Assembly (NCBI GenBank): GCA_937876865.1
Contig: CALEFF010000003.1
Span: 1 to 25,890, forward strand
Reading direction: 5' to 3'
Length of the DNA: 25,890 nucleotides
Source: an uncultured Bacteroidales bacterium
GTDB taxonomy: Bacteria; Bacteroidota; Bacteroidia; Bacteroidales; P3
The position numbers and the translations under genes are program-made. This document shows, piece after piece, positions 25,643 through 25,890 of this stretch. How positions within the stretch are numbered: position 1 is the first letter of the stretch; every line of letters begins with the position of its first letter. The notes beneath the pieces were generated by a model. It did not search any database, was not told where the DNA came from, and saw only the letters and a program-made list of their open reading frames with translations.

Positions 25643-25890
25643 ATGGAAAGAAAAGTAAGAGTTAGATTTGCCCCTTCTCCAACAGGACCATTGCACATTG
25701 GTGGAGTTAGAACGGCTTTGTATAATTATTTATTTGCAAAACAAAATGGTGGTGACTTTATTCTAAGAATAGAGGATACCGATCAAACAAGATTTGTTGA
25801 AGGAGCTGAGGATTATATAGTAGAATCATTCAAATGGTTAAGCTTGAAATTTGACGAAGGCGTGGGAATAGGTGGAGAATATGGACCTTA
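25643..25890 (+). CDS. gltX: Glutamyl-tRNA synthetase, N-terminal part (cut by window end)
   Basis: The first 82 codons are present and continue beyond the window. The enzyme charges tRNA-Glu with glutamate. The start MERKVRVRFAPSPTGPLHIG carries the class I HIGH-type signature (LHIGGVRTALYNYLFA), followed by FILRIEDTDQTRFVEGAEDYI, which is characteristic of GluRS. The stretch FDEGVGIGGEYGP at the end is typical of Bacteroidetes GluRS. The reading frame is open to the last base. A -7 box lies 28 bases upstream, so the gene probably has its own promoter. Bacterial GluRS can be discriminating or non-discriminating; this fragment does not show which. Confidence 0.96.
   Translation, partial: MERKVRVRFAPSPTGPLHIGGVRTALYNYLFAKQNGGDFILRIEDTDQTRFVEGAEDYIVESFKWLSLKFDEGVGIGGEYGP

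Noticed and set aside
1..25890. CRISPR arrays, insertion sequences, tRNA or rRNA genes, phage or defence genes
   Set aside because: Scanned by eye; no regularly spaced repeats, transposase or integrase motifs or cloverleaf sequences were found, and nearly all of the sequence is accounted for by housekeeping-type or surface genes.

Overview
The window is about 26 kb of AT-rich DNA (roughly 30% GC) that is almost entirely protein-coding. Everything points to a Bacteroidota (Bacteroidetes) chromosome, probably Bacteroidales or a relative. Two large secreted proteins end in type IX secretion (T9SS) sorting domains, and there is a GldB-like lipoprotein and a DUF4296 lipoprotein. Promoter -7 boxes fit the Bacteroidetes TAnnTTTG pattern. 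Start codons are preceded by A-rich leaders rather than Shine-Dalgarno sequences. I see no tRNA, rRNA, insertion sequence, CRISPR array, integrase or phage gene, and no gap between genes longer than about 126 bases. This is core-like chromosome rather than a mobile island.

Layout. (1) 9-3916, minus strand: a three-gene unit of a YicC-family RNase, a secreted TPR protein and a GT4 glycosyltransferase. (2) 3917-4042: a divergent promoter region with two outward-facing -7 boxes and a perfect 16-bp palindrome exactly midway between them. (3) 4043-13978, plus strand: nine tightly packed genes (gaps of at most 14 bp, several overlaps). In order they are a YugP-type membrane zinc peptidase, a membrane-anchored triple-PASTA protein, a T9SS cargo protein, RluD-like pseudouridine synthase, GldB-like lipoprotein, an LtaS-like phosphoglycerol transferase or sulfatase-fold membrane enzyme, a diacylglycerol/sphingosine-kinase-family lipid kinase, a SUI1/YciH factor and CinA. 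(4) 13982-14845, minus strand: a tandem universal stress protein convergent with cinA. (5) 14970-25573, plus strand: a second likely operon of GH16-like lipoprotein, GH29 alpha-L-fucosidase with an inserted PA14 domain, DprA, nucleoside phosphorylase, DUF4296 lipoprotein, ComM/YifB ATPase and a 994-residue T9SS cargo protein. (6) 25643 to the window end: the start of gltX with its own promoter.

How the genes may work together. The first plus-strand operon is mainly a cell-envelope set. Its most suggestive pair is the LtaS-like enzyme followed directly by a lipid kinase. In Gram-positive lipoteichoic acid synthesis such a pair makes and recycles diacylglycerol. The second operon joins two predicted extracytoplasmic glycan hydrolases to DNA-uptake genes. 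Together with cinA, the window holds three competence-associated genes (cinA, dprA, comM).

The most unusual non-coding structures are the centred divergent palindrome at 3976-3991 and a 21-bp tandem repeat at 19779-19862. That repeat stays open in frame from the dprA stop through the start codon of the next gene. There is also a seven-G run inside the LtaS-like gene. I did not find a clearly new biological system; the entries below are leads of moderate strength.
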